NCBI GenBank assembly: GCA_023418915.1
Contig: JAEZYU010000102.1
Span: 1-42,719 of the forward strand
Reading direction: 5' to 3'
DNA length: 42,719 bases
Source: Bacillota bacterium
Lineage (GTDB): Bacteria > Bacillota > Clostridia > Acetivibrionales > DTU013
The notes under the pieces were generated by a model. That model saw only the letters and a program-made list of their open reading frames with translations, had not been told where the DNA came from and made no database searches. Position 1 is the first letter of the stretch; each line of letters opens with the position of its first letter. Below, in pieces: positions 36,102 to 42,719 of the stretch. The translations under genes were made by a program, and so were the position numbers.

Positions 36102-39025
36102 TTTGTCCAAACATCGCCGCTTCGGGTATATGTTCCTGCTCCTTCGTTCGCGTATGCAGTTTTAAAGTTCGAGGTTTTTGCCACATCAATAAACGTATAG
36201 TTGCCAATTATCTCCACATCATTTGGAATGGTTATTTCGCTTAACTCATAACAATATGAGAATGCTGCATAACCGATACTTGTAACATTTTCAGGTATGG
36301 TTATGCTTGTTATTCTGCAGCCTGACAATATATAACTATTAATAATTGTAAGCCCGTTGGGGATGTTTATATCAGAAAGTTCTGAACAATCGACGAATGC
36401 ATAATCGCCAATACTTGTGATGCTATCCGGAAGAGCTATGCCGGTTAATGACTGACAATTTGCAAATGCATAATCGCCAATACTTGTAACACTTTCAGGT
36501 ATTACCACACTTGTTAATTCGGTACAATACGAGAATGTACCACTGCCTATGCTCGGTACACCATCAGGAATACTTATTTCCGTCAGTCCTATACATTCTG
36601 AAAATGCTGCGACTCCTATACTCGTCACGCTTTCAGGGATACTGATATAGGTCAGTGCTCCACAATTATAGAATGAAAAATCCCCTATATTATTCAAGCT
36701 TTCCGGAGTATTTACTTCTGTTAATTCTGTACAATCTCTAAATGCAGAATCTGCAATACTCGTCACTGTGTCCGGTATTGTATAACTTCCGGCCTTACGG
36801 TAAGGACAAAGCAAAAGGGTAGTCTGCTCTTTGTTGTACAATACTCCCTCATGACTGGAATAGCTGCTGTTATCAGGATCTACATTAATGCTTGTCAGTT
36901 CCGTACAGTCTTTAAATGCATCCGTTCCAATACTCGTCAAACCGGAAGAGATATTGACCTCAGTTAGTTGGTTTTGTATAAACGCCTCTCTCCCTATATG
37001 TGTGATACCGCTTGGAATATTGAGCAATGTCAGATAATTATATGCAAATGCATAATCCCCAATGCTTTCCACAGTTTCGGGTATGGCTACTGAGGTTAGC
37101 TGATTGGTGAAGTCACCTTTGCCGGAGTCATCAGGTAAAAAAGCTAACATTCCGATATGCGTGACTGTAACTCCTCCTATCATATCTGGAATCACAACAT
37201 CCAGTCCGCCTTCAGTGTGGTAATCGGTTATAGTTCCGGTATCACTGTCAAATTCAAAGTATTCCTCAGGAGTCGCCACTGCCTCTCCTGCAGTTACTTC
37301 AATATCCTTTGTACCGATAACCCCTGATGCCGGATTGGAAGCAGTCACCCTAACAGCGCCAACACTCGTTGCAGTAAGCAACCCTGATACATCTATATCC
37401 GCCGCTCCGCCATCTACAGATTCAACTGACCATACAACTGACTTGTCTGTAGCATTTGCCGGCGATACCTCTGCATATAGCTGCAGCGTTTCACCATTCA
37501 CAACAGAAGCTGTGCCGCCATCACTTGTAACTGTAATAGCAGTTACAGCAATTGATACCGGCTCCTCATCCTCGTCATCCTCATCCTCATCATTGTTGTC
37601 CCCGTCGTCCTCATCATCGCTGTCCTCATCATCCTGATCATCGCTGTCCTCATCATCCTGATCATCGCTGTCCTCATCATCCTGATCATCCCTGTCCTCA
37701 TCATCCTGATCATCCCTGTCCTCATCATCCTGATCATCGCTGTCCTCATCATCCTGATCATCCCTGTCTCTGTCGCTTCCTCCTCCACCGCCGCTGCTGC
37801 CGGTGTTTCCTACCGGTACTATCACAGTCGCTCCCGGAACAACAATTATTGATCCTGCTTTTATGCCAGATACATCGGGAGCTGCGGTAACTCTTGTCCC
37901 GGGTGTTGTCACAGTTATACCATCAGCATTTGCCTTGACCTCACCGATCCATCCTTCACCGTTTATGGCTGCACCTGTTCCATTTACATTTATACTGTCG
38001 ATCTTAGCGCCTCTCATTATGATTACTTCGGCATCCTTACCATTGACCTCGGCTTCTTGTATTGTAGAGTTACTGGCAATAATAATTTTTGAATTGTCTC
38101 CTTCGATTATCCCTGATGCTATTCTCGCTCCGGTTACATTCACTGTAACATTAGAGGCCGCAACTGTAACTGTTCCTGTATTTCCTTCTATAACAACATC
38201 ATCGTTTCCATCAACTATTATTTCGCCCAGTTCCAGTCCATCCTCAGCATATACTCTGACCTGTCCGTTTACTCGGGCAATAACAATATTCTGAATGTCT
38301 GAATTCCCTATTATCCTTATGGAATTCACTCCGCCTCCGCGGATGAGTGTTCTACCTGTTACTGTGACATTATCAAGGGTTACATCCCCATCCCCTACTC
38401 CGTCACCAATTATCAAATCTCCGGTAATTTCCATGTTCTTAAGTATTACACCGGAGATATTGACCATAGCACTGCCGCCGATATCAGAAGCATATGTACC
38501 CTCTTCCTTTATATAGCACTTGATAATATTATCCATTAGTTTTGCAATCTCTGCTCTGGTTATGTACTGTTTTGGATTCAGCCTGCCCCCCGAGCCGTGA
38601 ACATAACCTGCATCAACAAGAGCTGCCGTTGCCTCTTCTGCCCATGGGCTTAATTGAGCTTTATCAGCAAACCTGTTAAGTGCATCTTCATTATTGCAGG
38701 CCAACCTAAGCAATTGGCTAAGTGTAGAAAAAACCTCTTCACGTGTAATATTCTCCTGTGGATTGTCAGCATTACTCAATTCCATGCCAAAAGCCCGGCT
38801 CATGAGGGCTGCCATTTGCTCTCTGGTCAAATTATCCTTTGGCAGGATTTTCCCATCATGTCCTGACAACAGGCCATTCATAACAGCACTTTCCATGGCT
38901 GCTGCCGACCAGTCATCCGGCATATCCGTATAGGCTGTACTTTGTGCAGAATAAACTGCAGTAGGTATCAAACAAAAAGCAATTGTAATTACCATTAGTA
39001 TATTGATCAGCTTTTTTCTTAACAT
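36092..39025 (-). CDS. SLH surface protein with acidic repeat and BspA-type leucine-rich repeats (977 aa, frameshifted at the end)
   Basis: Exported, wall-anchored protein, probably for binding a host or polymer surface. Start is ATG at 39025 with AAGGGGG upstream and a signal peptide (LRKKLINILMVITIAFCL, cleaved near VYSA). SLH-type domains occupy about 30-175. A short beta-solenoid-like stretch of hydrophobic repeats (about 185-400) follows. Next come a Gly/Ser hinge, an acidic region of six DDQDDED units (about 420-485), a Big_2 Ig-like domain (about 490-590), and about 13 LRR_5/BspA repeats with SIGDYAF / SVTSIG spacing (about 600-970). The last intact block is NFKTAYANEGAGTYTRSG, a usual end of the LRR_5 array. 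The stop at 36092 arises from a one-base shift; the missing domain lies at 35784-36101. It is preceded by a DUF2442 gene 13 bases away. Confidence 0.85.
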   Translation of the reverse strand: MLRKKLINILMVITIAFCLIPTAVYSAQSTAYTDMPDDWSAAAMESAVMNGLLSGHDGKILPKDNLTREQMAALMSRAFGMELSNADNPQENITREEVFSTLSQLLRLACNNEDALNRFADKAQLSPWAEEATAALVDAGYVHGSGGRLNPKQYITRAEIAKLMDNIIKCYIKEEGTYASDIGGSAMVNISGVILKNMEITGDLIIGDGVGDGDVTLDNVTVTGRTLIRGGGVNSIRIIGNSDIQNIVIARVNGQVRVYAEDGLELGEIIVDGNDDVVIEGNTGTVTVAASNVTVNVTGARIASGIIEGDNSKIIIASNSTIQEAEVNGKDAEVIIMRGAKIDSINVNGTGAAINGEGWIGEVKANADGITVTTPGTRVTAAPDVSGIKAGSIIVVPGATVIVPVGNTGSSGGGGGSDRDRDDQDDEDSDDQDDEDRDDQDDEDRDDQDDEDSDDQDDEDSDDQDDEDSDDEDDGDNNDEDEDDEDEEPVSIAVTAITVTSDGGTASVVNGETLQLYAEVSPANATDKSVVWSVESVDGGAADIDVSGLLTATSVGAVRVTASNPASGVIGTKDIEVTAGEAVATPEEYFEFDSDTGTITDYHTEGGLDVVIPDMIGGVTVTHIGMLAFLPDDSGKGDFTNQLTSVAIPETVESIGDYAFAYNYLTLLNIPSGITHIGREAFIQNQLTEVNISSGLTSIGTDAFKDCTELTSINVDPDNSSYSSHEGVLYNKEQTTLLLCPYRKAGSYTIPDTVTSIADSAFRDCTELTEVNTPESLNNIGDFSFYNCGALTYISIPESVTSIGVAAFSECIGLTEISIPDGVPSIGSGTFSYCTELTSVVIPESVTSIGDYAFANCQSLTGIALPDSITSIGDYAFVDCSELSDINIPNGLTIINSYILSGCRITSITIPENVTSIGYAAFSYCYELSEITIPNDVEIIGNYTFIDVAKTSNFKTAYANEGAGTYTRSGDVWTKSH
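37619..37762 (-). repeat. Six tandem 24-bp units encoding an Asp-rich repeat
   Basis: Six near-identical 24-base units (37619, 37643, 37667, 37691, 37715, 37739), each coding DDQDDEDS or DDQDDEDR, differ only at the last codon's first base. The units are whole codons, so copy number can vary without a frameshift. The product is strongly acidic and could bind calcium or act as a spacer between SLH anchor and LRR domain. Confidence 0.85.
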
Positions 39026-39038
39026 TGCAGCATCCCCC

Positions 39039-39272
39039 TTATCTTTCCATAGTGCTGAAAATTTCATCAATAGTTATCTGACACAGGTTGTCCCATACAA
39101 GTGTATTGCCGTTCTCGATTTTCAGGTCCTTGAATTTCTCAATATCAGCAAGCTGAAGGAACCTGACTGCACACAGCCTGGGCTTCAGATCGTAGATTAT
39201 TTTTTGATGGTTATCCAGTTCAATGCTTATGGTGTAATCATTTCCCGGAACGGCTTCAACTATCTTGGACAT
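39039..39272 (-). CDS. DUF2442 domain protein (77 aa)
   Basis: Small protein of unknown function. The family pattern is visible: DYTISIELDNHQKIIYDLKP (about 12-31), then RFLQLADIEKFKDLKIENG and LVWDNLCQITIDEIF. DUF2442 proteins are often encoded beside toxin-antitoxin or DUF4160 genes. No such partner is present here; instead the gene leads into the SLH/LRR gene 13 bases later and is probably co-transcribed with it. AAGGGGATGC stands before its ATG. Confidence 0.8.
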   Translation of the reverse strand: MSKIVEAVPGNDYTISIELDNHQKIIYDLKPRLCAVRFLQLADIEKFKDLKIENGNTLVWDNLCQITIDEIFSTMER

Positions 39273-39293
39273 ACATATGCATCCCCTTACAAT

Positions 39294-39330
39294 AAAAAAA
39301 TAGAACTCTACTATTAACTATAGCAGAGTT
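39294..39330 (-). terminator. Bidirectional-looking intrinsic terminator after the LuxR gene
   Basis: AACTCTACTAT (39304-39314) pairs with ATAGCAGAGTT (39320-39330), ten of eleven positions, around a five-base loop. On the minus strand a T-run follows (39294-39300); on the plus strand another T-run follows at 39329-39335. It should end the regulator transcript before the DUF2442 gene, so that gene needs its own promoter. Confidence 0.75.
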
Positions 39331-39374
39331 TTTTTGATCGATATATTATCGCATGAGATACTTTTTGTCGAATT

Positions 39375-41855
39375 TTAGATTATTTTCAGCTCAATGCATT
39401 TTTTGACCGCCGATGCCCTTCCTGTTACATCCAACTTCCTGTATATAGCCGTTATGTTCTTTCTGACAGTGACCTCAGCTATATAAAGGGCAGATGCGAT
39501 CTCCCTGTTGGTTTTTCCTTCGACGACAAATTCAAGTATATCTTTTTCACGATTTGTTAGTTCAGGCAGCATACCTCTTACAGCATCAGCATTTTTCGCA
39601 TTATCACTGTAGCTTATATTATACACAAGTACATTGTCCAGATATTCGTCATCTCCTGCGAACTTCTGAATATACTTCAATAACTCCATAATGTGCACAC
39701 CATATTCCGCAAAGGGCAATACTATGCCATCGGACCGGCCTATGTCCAAAGCGGCTGTCATTGCCGCTTCTGCTTTTTCTGCTCCATACAGGTTGTATTT
39801 TGCAATAGCCTCCAGTATAAAGCTGTGCAGATAGCCCAACATATTGTTGAACAAGGAAAACGCCTTATGCATATCCTCGCAGAGCACTTCCAGCTTAAGA
39901 TATTCCTTCTTAAGCAATAGGTACTTTCCGTATACTATATAATTAAACCCCATACCCTGGTATAATACCTCACTCTGTTCAATGTCTCCCAGCCGGAGCC
40001 ATTTGGCAAAGCTGCTCTCTTTACCGGCTATACCTCCTATATACCCGGCACACAGGTCATATGCACTGCTTAAGATAGGACTGTTGCTATCGCCCACTTC
40101 ACCACTTAGGTCACCCATAATATCAAGTGCTTCCGAAAATTTCCCATTTACAGCACAGATTCTTGCTATAGTCAGCTGTGCACAGATAATTACCGAAACC
40201 TGTCCCATGGTCCTGGCCTTATATATTGCTTTATATGCATTAAGCTCTGCCTCTTCAACTTCCCCTGTTTCCAGCAAATACTCTGCCTTCAGTATACTGT
40301 CAAAGCCCTTTCCGCAGTCCCCTGCCATTGCCGTATAATCATGGAACATTTCCTTAACACAATTCATTGTCCATAAAAGCTTCCCTTTTTCGCGATAATA
40401 AAGATATAGGGAATGAGGGGAACCAAAGGTAATTATCTTGTCTTTGTTGGCAATAAGAGAATGCCCCTTCAGTATCTCATGGGCTTTAGCAAGCCTTTCG
40501 CGCATCAATGCGGCATCATTAAAGCCTATGTAGGCTTTTATAAGTTCTATTTCTCCATTAATATGCTTTTTTAGTTCGGGAGGTATACTAATGTCATTTT
40601 GATAATACTGCTCTGCTTGTTCCAAAAGCCTCGCACCACTTGCAGGATCTACATTTGTGACATAGAATCCGATATATGCAAGGTAGCCTATAGGGTGACG
40701 ATATTTTGCATCTTCAGGTATGCTCTTGAATAATTCCAGTATGTAGCTTGAATTATTGTCTATCACAGAATTAATACTGCTGTCCTCAAACTGTGATAAA
40801 ATCAAGTCATATTCTTTAGCCTTTAATAAGTATCGCAGCCCGGTAACGGTATCACCGTTTTGAATGCACCACTCCCCCGAACGCTTATAAATTTCAGAGG
40901 GCTCTATATCCACAGGCTGCTCTTGAAGCAGATTATTCAAGTAATTGCTGAGGATGTTGTGTATTCTGTATGTATCTCCTTCAACATCATAGCGGATGAA
41001 GGAATTGCCGTAGCTCAAATTCCTGATTACCCCAGCTGTATTCCTATCATCTGTTACATATACTGCCTGCTGCGGGGTAAAGCTGTCAAGGGCACATAAT
41101 GCTTTCAACACCTTTATTTCCTCAGAAGTATACCGGGACATAACTGCTGTCTCAATCAGTTTTTCCATACTCCTAACCCTCTCTACCCTCCCAATCTCTG
41201 CATACCTTTGCATAATTAAATAAACAGCTGATATCCACCCCTCAGATATCTCATCAATCTGCCTTATGATATCTTCTGTTATATGATAGCCATATAGCAT
41301 GAAGAAATCCTTTATCTCTTTCATGCTTACCTCAAACACCTGACTTTTTATCAGGTAACAATACCCTTTCAGCCTAAGTTCCTCTATGTTGATTTCAGGC
41401 ATTGTCCTGGATAGTATGAGAATATGAAACCCATCAATATTGGACCTGATTATTCGCTCAATCAAACTGTCAAACTCAGGGGAGTGGACACAATGATAAT
41501 CGTCAATAACAAGGACAGTATTGGTCCTATAAGTAAGGTCTTCTAAAATTCTCAAGACCTTATCCCTTTGAGGAGGGTCAGAGGGGAAACCAAGGGCATG
41601 CAGCCGCTTGCCCAGTTCAGGATAAGTCCTGGAAAGCTGACTGGTGAGTGAACTCCAAATATACTGGGGCGATGATTCATCTCTTTCTACGGAAACCCAT
41701 ATATGCTTGATGTTAGAATAAGTAAGGAACTCCTTGGCTGCAGTAGTCTTGCCATATCCCATTGCCGCCACAGCTACAGTCAGTGGATATTCAAGAATGT
41801 GTTCCAGCTCTGATCTGATCTGTTCGCGTTTCAAAATTTGCTGTTGCTTTAGCAT
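39375..41855 (-). CDS. MalT-like LuxR-family ATP-dependent regulator (826 aa)
   Basis: Large STAND-ATPase activator. The N-terminal NTPase domain has a MalT-like Walker A (AAMGYGKTT, about 33-41) and Walker B (VLVIDDYH, about 115-122). A helical TPR-like region (about 330-740) would sense ligand. The C-terminal LuxR helix-turn-helix (about 762-826) reads LTNREKDILEFVVEGKTNRE then ITAIYRKLDV. Length and order are as in MalT (about 900 aa). AAGGGG precedes the ATG at 41855. A TATAAT lies at 41900-41905 on the minus strand with no clear -35 box, which suits an activated promoter. It may control the downstream SLH/LRR operon, but a terminator separates them and no target is proven. Confidence 0.85.
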   Translation of the reverse strand: MLKQQQILKREQIRSELEHILEYPLTVAVAAMGYGKTTAAKEFLTYSNIKHIWVSVERDESSPQYIWSSLTSQLSRTYPELGKRLHALGFPSDPPQRDKVLRILEDLTYRTNTVLVIDDYHCVHSPEFDSLIERIIRSNIDGFHILILSRTMPEINIEELRLKGYCYLIKSQVFEVSMKEIKDFFMLYGYHITEDIIRQIDEISEGWISAVYLIMQRYAEIGRVERVRSMEKLIETAVMSRYTSEEIKVLKALCALDSFTPQQAVYVTDDRNTAGVIRNLSYGNSFIRYDVEGDTYRIHNILSNYLNNLLQEQPVDIEPSEIYKRSGEWCIQNGDTVTGLRYLLKAKEYDLILSQFEDSSINSVIDNNSSYILELFKSIPEDAKYRHPIGYLAYIGFYVTNVDPASGARLLEQAEQYYQNDISIPPELKKHINGEIELIKAYIGFNDAALMRERLAKAHEILKGHSLIANKDKIITFGSPHSLYLYYREKGKLLWTMNCVKEMFHDYTAMAGDCGKGFDSILKAEYLLETGEVEEAELNAYKAIYKARTMGQVSVIICAQLTIARICAVNGKFSEALDIMGDLSGEVGDSNSPILSSAYDLCAGYIGGIAGKESSFAKWLRLGDIEQSEVLYQGMGFNYIVYGKYLLLKKEYLKLEVLCEDMHKAFSLFNNMLGYLHSFILEAIAKYNLYGAEKAEAAMTAALDIGRSDGIVLPFAEYGVHIMELLKYIQKFAGDDEYLDNVLVYNISYSDNAKNADAVRGMLPELTNREKDILEFVVEGKTNREIASALYIAEVTVRKNITAIYRKLDVTGRASAVKKCIELKII

Positions 41856-41919
41856 GGTCCGGTGCCCCTTTACTTTACATAATATGCACTTTTTACTCTA
41901 TTATAACACTTCGTTTAAA

Positions 41920-41978
41920 GAAAATTTTTCGTTTTGCGATATTTTGCTTCGCAAATTACGCTTAGTAGAAAAATTTTC
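41920..41978. repeat. Nested inverted repeats upstream of the LuxR gene
   Basis: GAAAATTTTTC (41920-41930) is inverted exactly at 41968-41978, and inside it TTTGCGA (41933-41939) is inverted exactly at 41949-41955. The structure lies just upstream of the TATAAT of the LuxR gene. It may be a regulator site or remnant element ends. Confidence 0.5.
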
Positions 41979-41986
41979 TTACCAAG

Positions 41987-42015
41987 TCACATAATATCCT
42001 AAGGATATTTTGTGA
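41987..42015. promoter_or_regulatory. 29-bp near-palindrome, possible operator
   Basis: TCACATAATATCCT and AGGATATTTTGTGA flank a single central A and match at 13 of 14 positions. Such an odd-length symmetric site is typical of a dimeric regulator. It lies about 135 bases upstream of the LuxR start codon. The remaining 42016-42190 shows nothing I can support. Confidence 0.45.
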
Positions 42016-42190
42016 TACAGCAGTGTTTCAACGAGGCGGCCTAACATATCTCCCGCCTCCTTATATCATTATCTATACTCTTAGGTAAACCTGGAATGCT
42101 GTTGTTTTGTGTCAAGTAAACGTGGGCAAATTTCTCATTCACCTTGTAGTTTGTATATTCGAACCCCGTTTGTCTATTCCGTTCTATATA

Positions 42191-42300
42191 CTACATCAGG
42201 GTCTGCATTCTCATTATACTGCATCAGGGTCTGCATTCTCATTATACTGCATCAGCGTCTGCATTCTCATTATACTGCATCAGGGTCTGCATTCTCATAA
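42191..42300. repeat. 28-bp tandem repeat derived from yjbQ coding sequence
   Basis: Four units (42191-42218, 42219-42246, 42247-42274, and a last one from 42275 that runs into the gene). The unit reads, on the minus strand, a stretch coding YENADPDA. Units two to four differ at one or two bases. Twenty-eight is not a multiple of three, so each unit shifts frame. Confidence 0.85.
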
Positions 42301-42443
42301 ATAGTGATGCCTGCTGTCGTATGAGGAACGAAAACCACAACCACCCCATCTGTGCCCCCGCTTTCCTGGACATCCTGCCTGACCTGTGAAGTGATATTTA
42401 TCATCTGATCAGATGAAGCCGTTTTATTAATATGCTCTGCCAT
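42270..42443 (-). pseudogene. yjbQ: yjbQ (UPF0047) N-terminal fragment
   Basis: The frame reads MAEHINKTASSDQMINITSQ and then GTDGVVVVFVPHTTAGITIY followed by ENADPDA, the highly conserved first 55 residues of YjbQ/UPF0047 proteins. The family continues for about another 75-80 residues, including a second His-rich active-site part, but here the reading frame ends at TAA (42270-42272) because the next 28-bp repeat unit shifts it. No C-terminal half follows the repeats. I prefer the ATG at 42443 to the GTG at 42458, which overlaps the GGAG. The product would lack half of the active site. Confidence 0.75.
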
Positions 42444-42528
42444 TTGTTTTCCCGCCACTCCTTTTTATTGGATCATTTTTCTTACATTAGCAGTGTTATT
42501 GTAGTCTGGCAATATAAGCTGTTTGCAA

Positions 42529-42646
42529 TGGACAAAAATTCGAGTTTGGGACGTTTTAGTCAACATAATCCGGTGTTTTACTCGTTTATTCTCAAGAAAT
42601 TCACCTTTATTTTGAAAAATTCGTCCTATACTTGAATTTTTGTCCA
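42529..42646. repeat. 118-bp MITE-like element with 25-bp terminal inverted repeats
   Basis: TGGACAAAAATTC begins a 25-base arm at 42529-42553 that is inverted at 42622-42646 with three mismatches. The 68 bases between are AT-rich and have no convincing coding capacity. The ends look like insertion-sequence termini, suggesting a non-autonomous element or a deletion remnant. No transposase is in the window. Confidence 0.5.
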
Positions 42647-42661
42647 GTTCGCTTATTGACA

Positions 42662-42719
42662 CCTCGTTATACGAACCATCCTTCGCCTCGTTATACGAAC
42701 CATCCTTTTCCTCGCTATA
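42662..42719. repeat. 24-bp tandem repeat at the window edge
   Basis: Units CCTCGTTATACGAACCATCC followed by four more bases start at 42662 and 42686, and a third starts at 42710 and is cut by the end of the window. There are no spacers, so it is not a CRISPR array. Its full extent lies outside. Confidence 0.6.

Noticed and set aside
37543..37890. Open frames in other phases of the Asp-repeat DNA (Met/Arg-rich and His/Pro-rich)
   Set aside because: Products of the 24-bp repeat read in the wrong frame or strand; no start signals.
42191..42719. Possible CRISPR array
   Set aside because: The repeats are directly adjacent without spacers, and one set is plainly derived from yjbQ coding DNA. No cas genes are nearby.

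Overview
The window looks like the chromosome of a low-to-mid GC Gram-positive anaerobe, most likely a member of the Clostridia. The basis is three S-layer-homology (SLH) surface proteins, a lipoprotein-type sugar-binding protein with LplB/LplC-like permeases, a GH120-type beta-xylosidase, a BspA-type leucine-rich-repeat protein, frequent TTG/GTG starts with strong GGAGG ribosome sites, and no outer-membrane genes. No rRNA, tRNA, CRISPR array or intact transposase was seen. The species cannot be named from the sequence.

Layout. (1) 1-9056: a 2,992-residue SLH/InlB-repeat surface protein on the minus strand; its stop codon abuts a GC-rich REP-like element. (2) 9057-14500: a patchwork. It holds a nucleotidyltransferase, an AT-rich two-gene cassette for O-acylation of a surface polymer (MBOAT plus DHHW/AlgX-like protein) bracketed by a 36-bp direct repeat, a decayed GNAT gene, an intact GNAT gene and the orphaned 3' end of an FG-GAP-like gene. 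(3) 14504-24447: a second giant SLH protein (3,063 aa) divergent from a TetR regulator, with one perfect palindrome between the two promoters. (4) 24448-31241: a xylo-oligosaccharide unit. A GH120 beta-xylosidase converges on a binding protein-permease-permease operon that has a clear promoter with a LacI/cre-like operator; no transporter ATPase is present. (5) 31242-33547: an ABC-F ATPase gene with a complete attenuator: promoter, 42-codon leader peptide, terminator and a competing antiterminator pairing. (6) 33567-35698: a glutamate-5-kinase-like amino acid kinase and an aldo/keto reductase. (7) 35784-41855: an SLH/leucine-rich-repeat surface protein broken by a one-base frameshift, a DUF2442 protein before it, and a MalT-like LuxR regulator. 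(8) 41856-42719: palindromes, a yjbQ gene fragment ending in a 28-bp tandem expansion, a MITE-like inverted repeat and a 24-bp tandem repeat cut by the window end.

Taken together the window is a cell-envelope region (three anchored exoproteins, surface polymer acylation, extracellular sugar capture) with many signs of recombination: REP-like palindromes, MITE-like inverted repeats, gene fragments and tandem expansions. The best mechanistic find is the ABC-F leader, which is too short to appear in a normal gene list. The best evolutionary finds are the repeat-bracketed acylation cassette and the yjbQ fragment.
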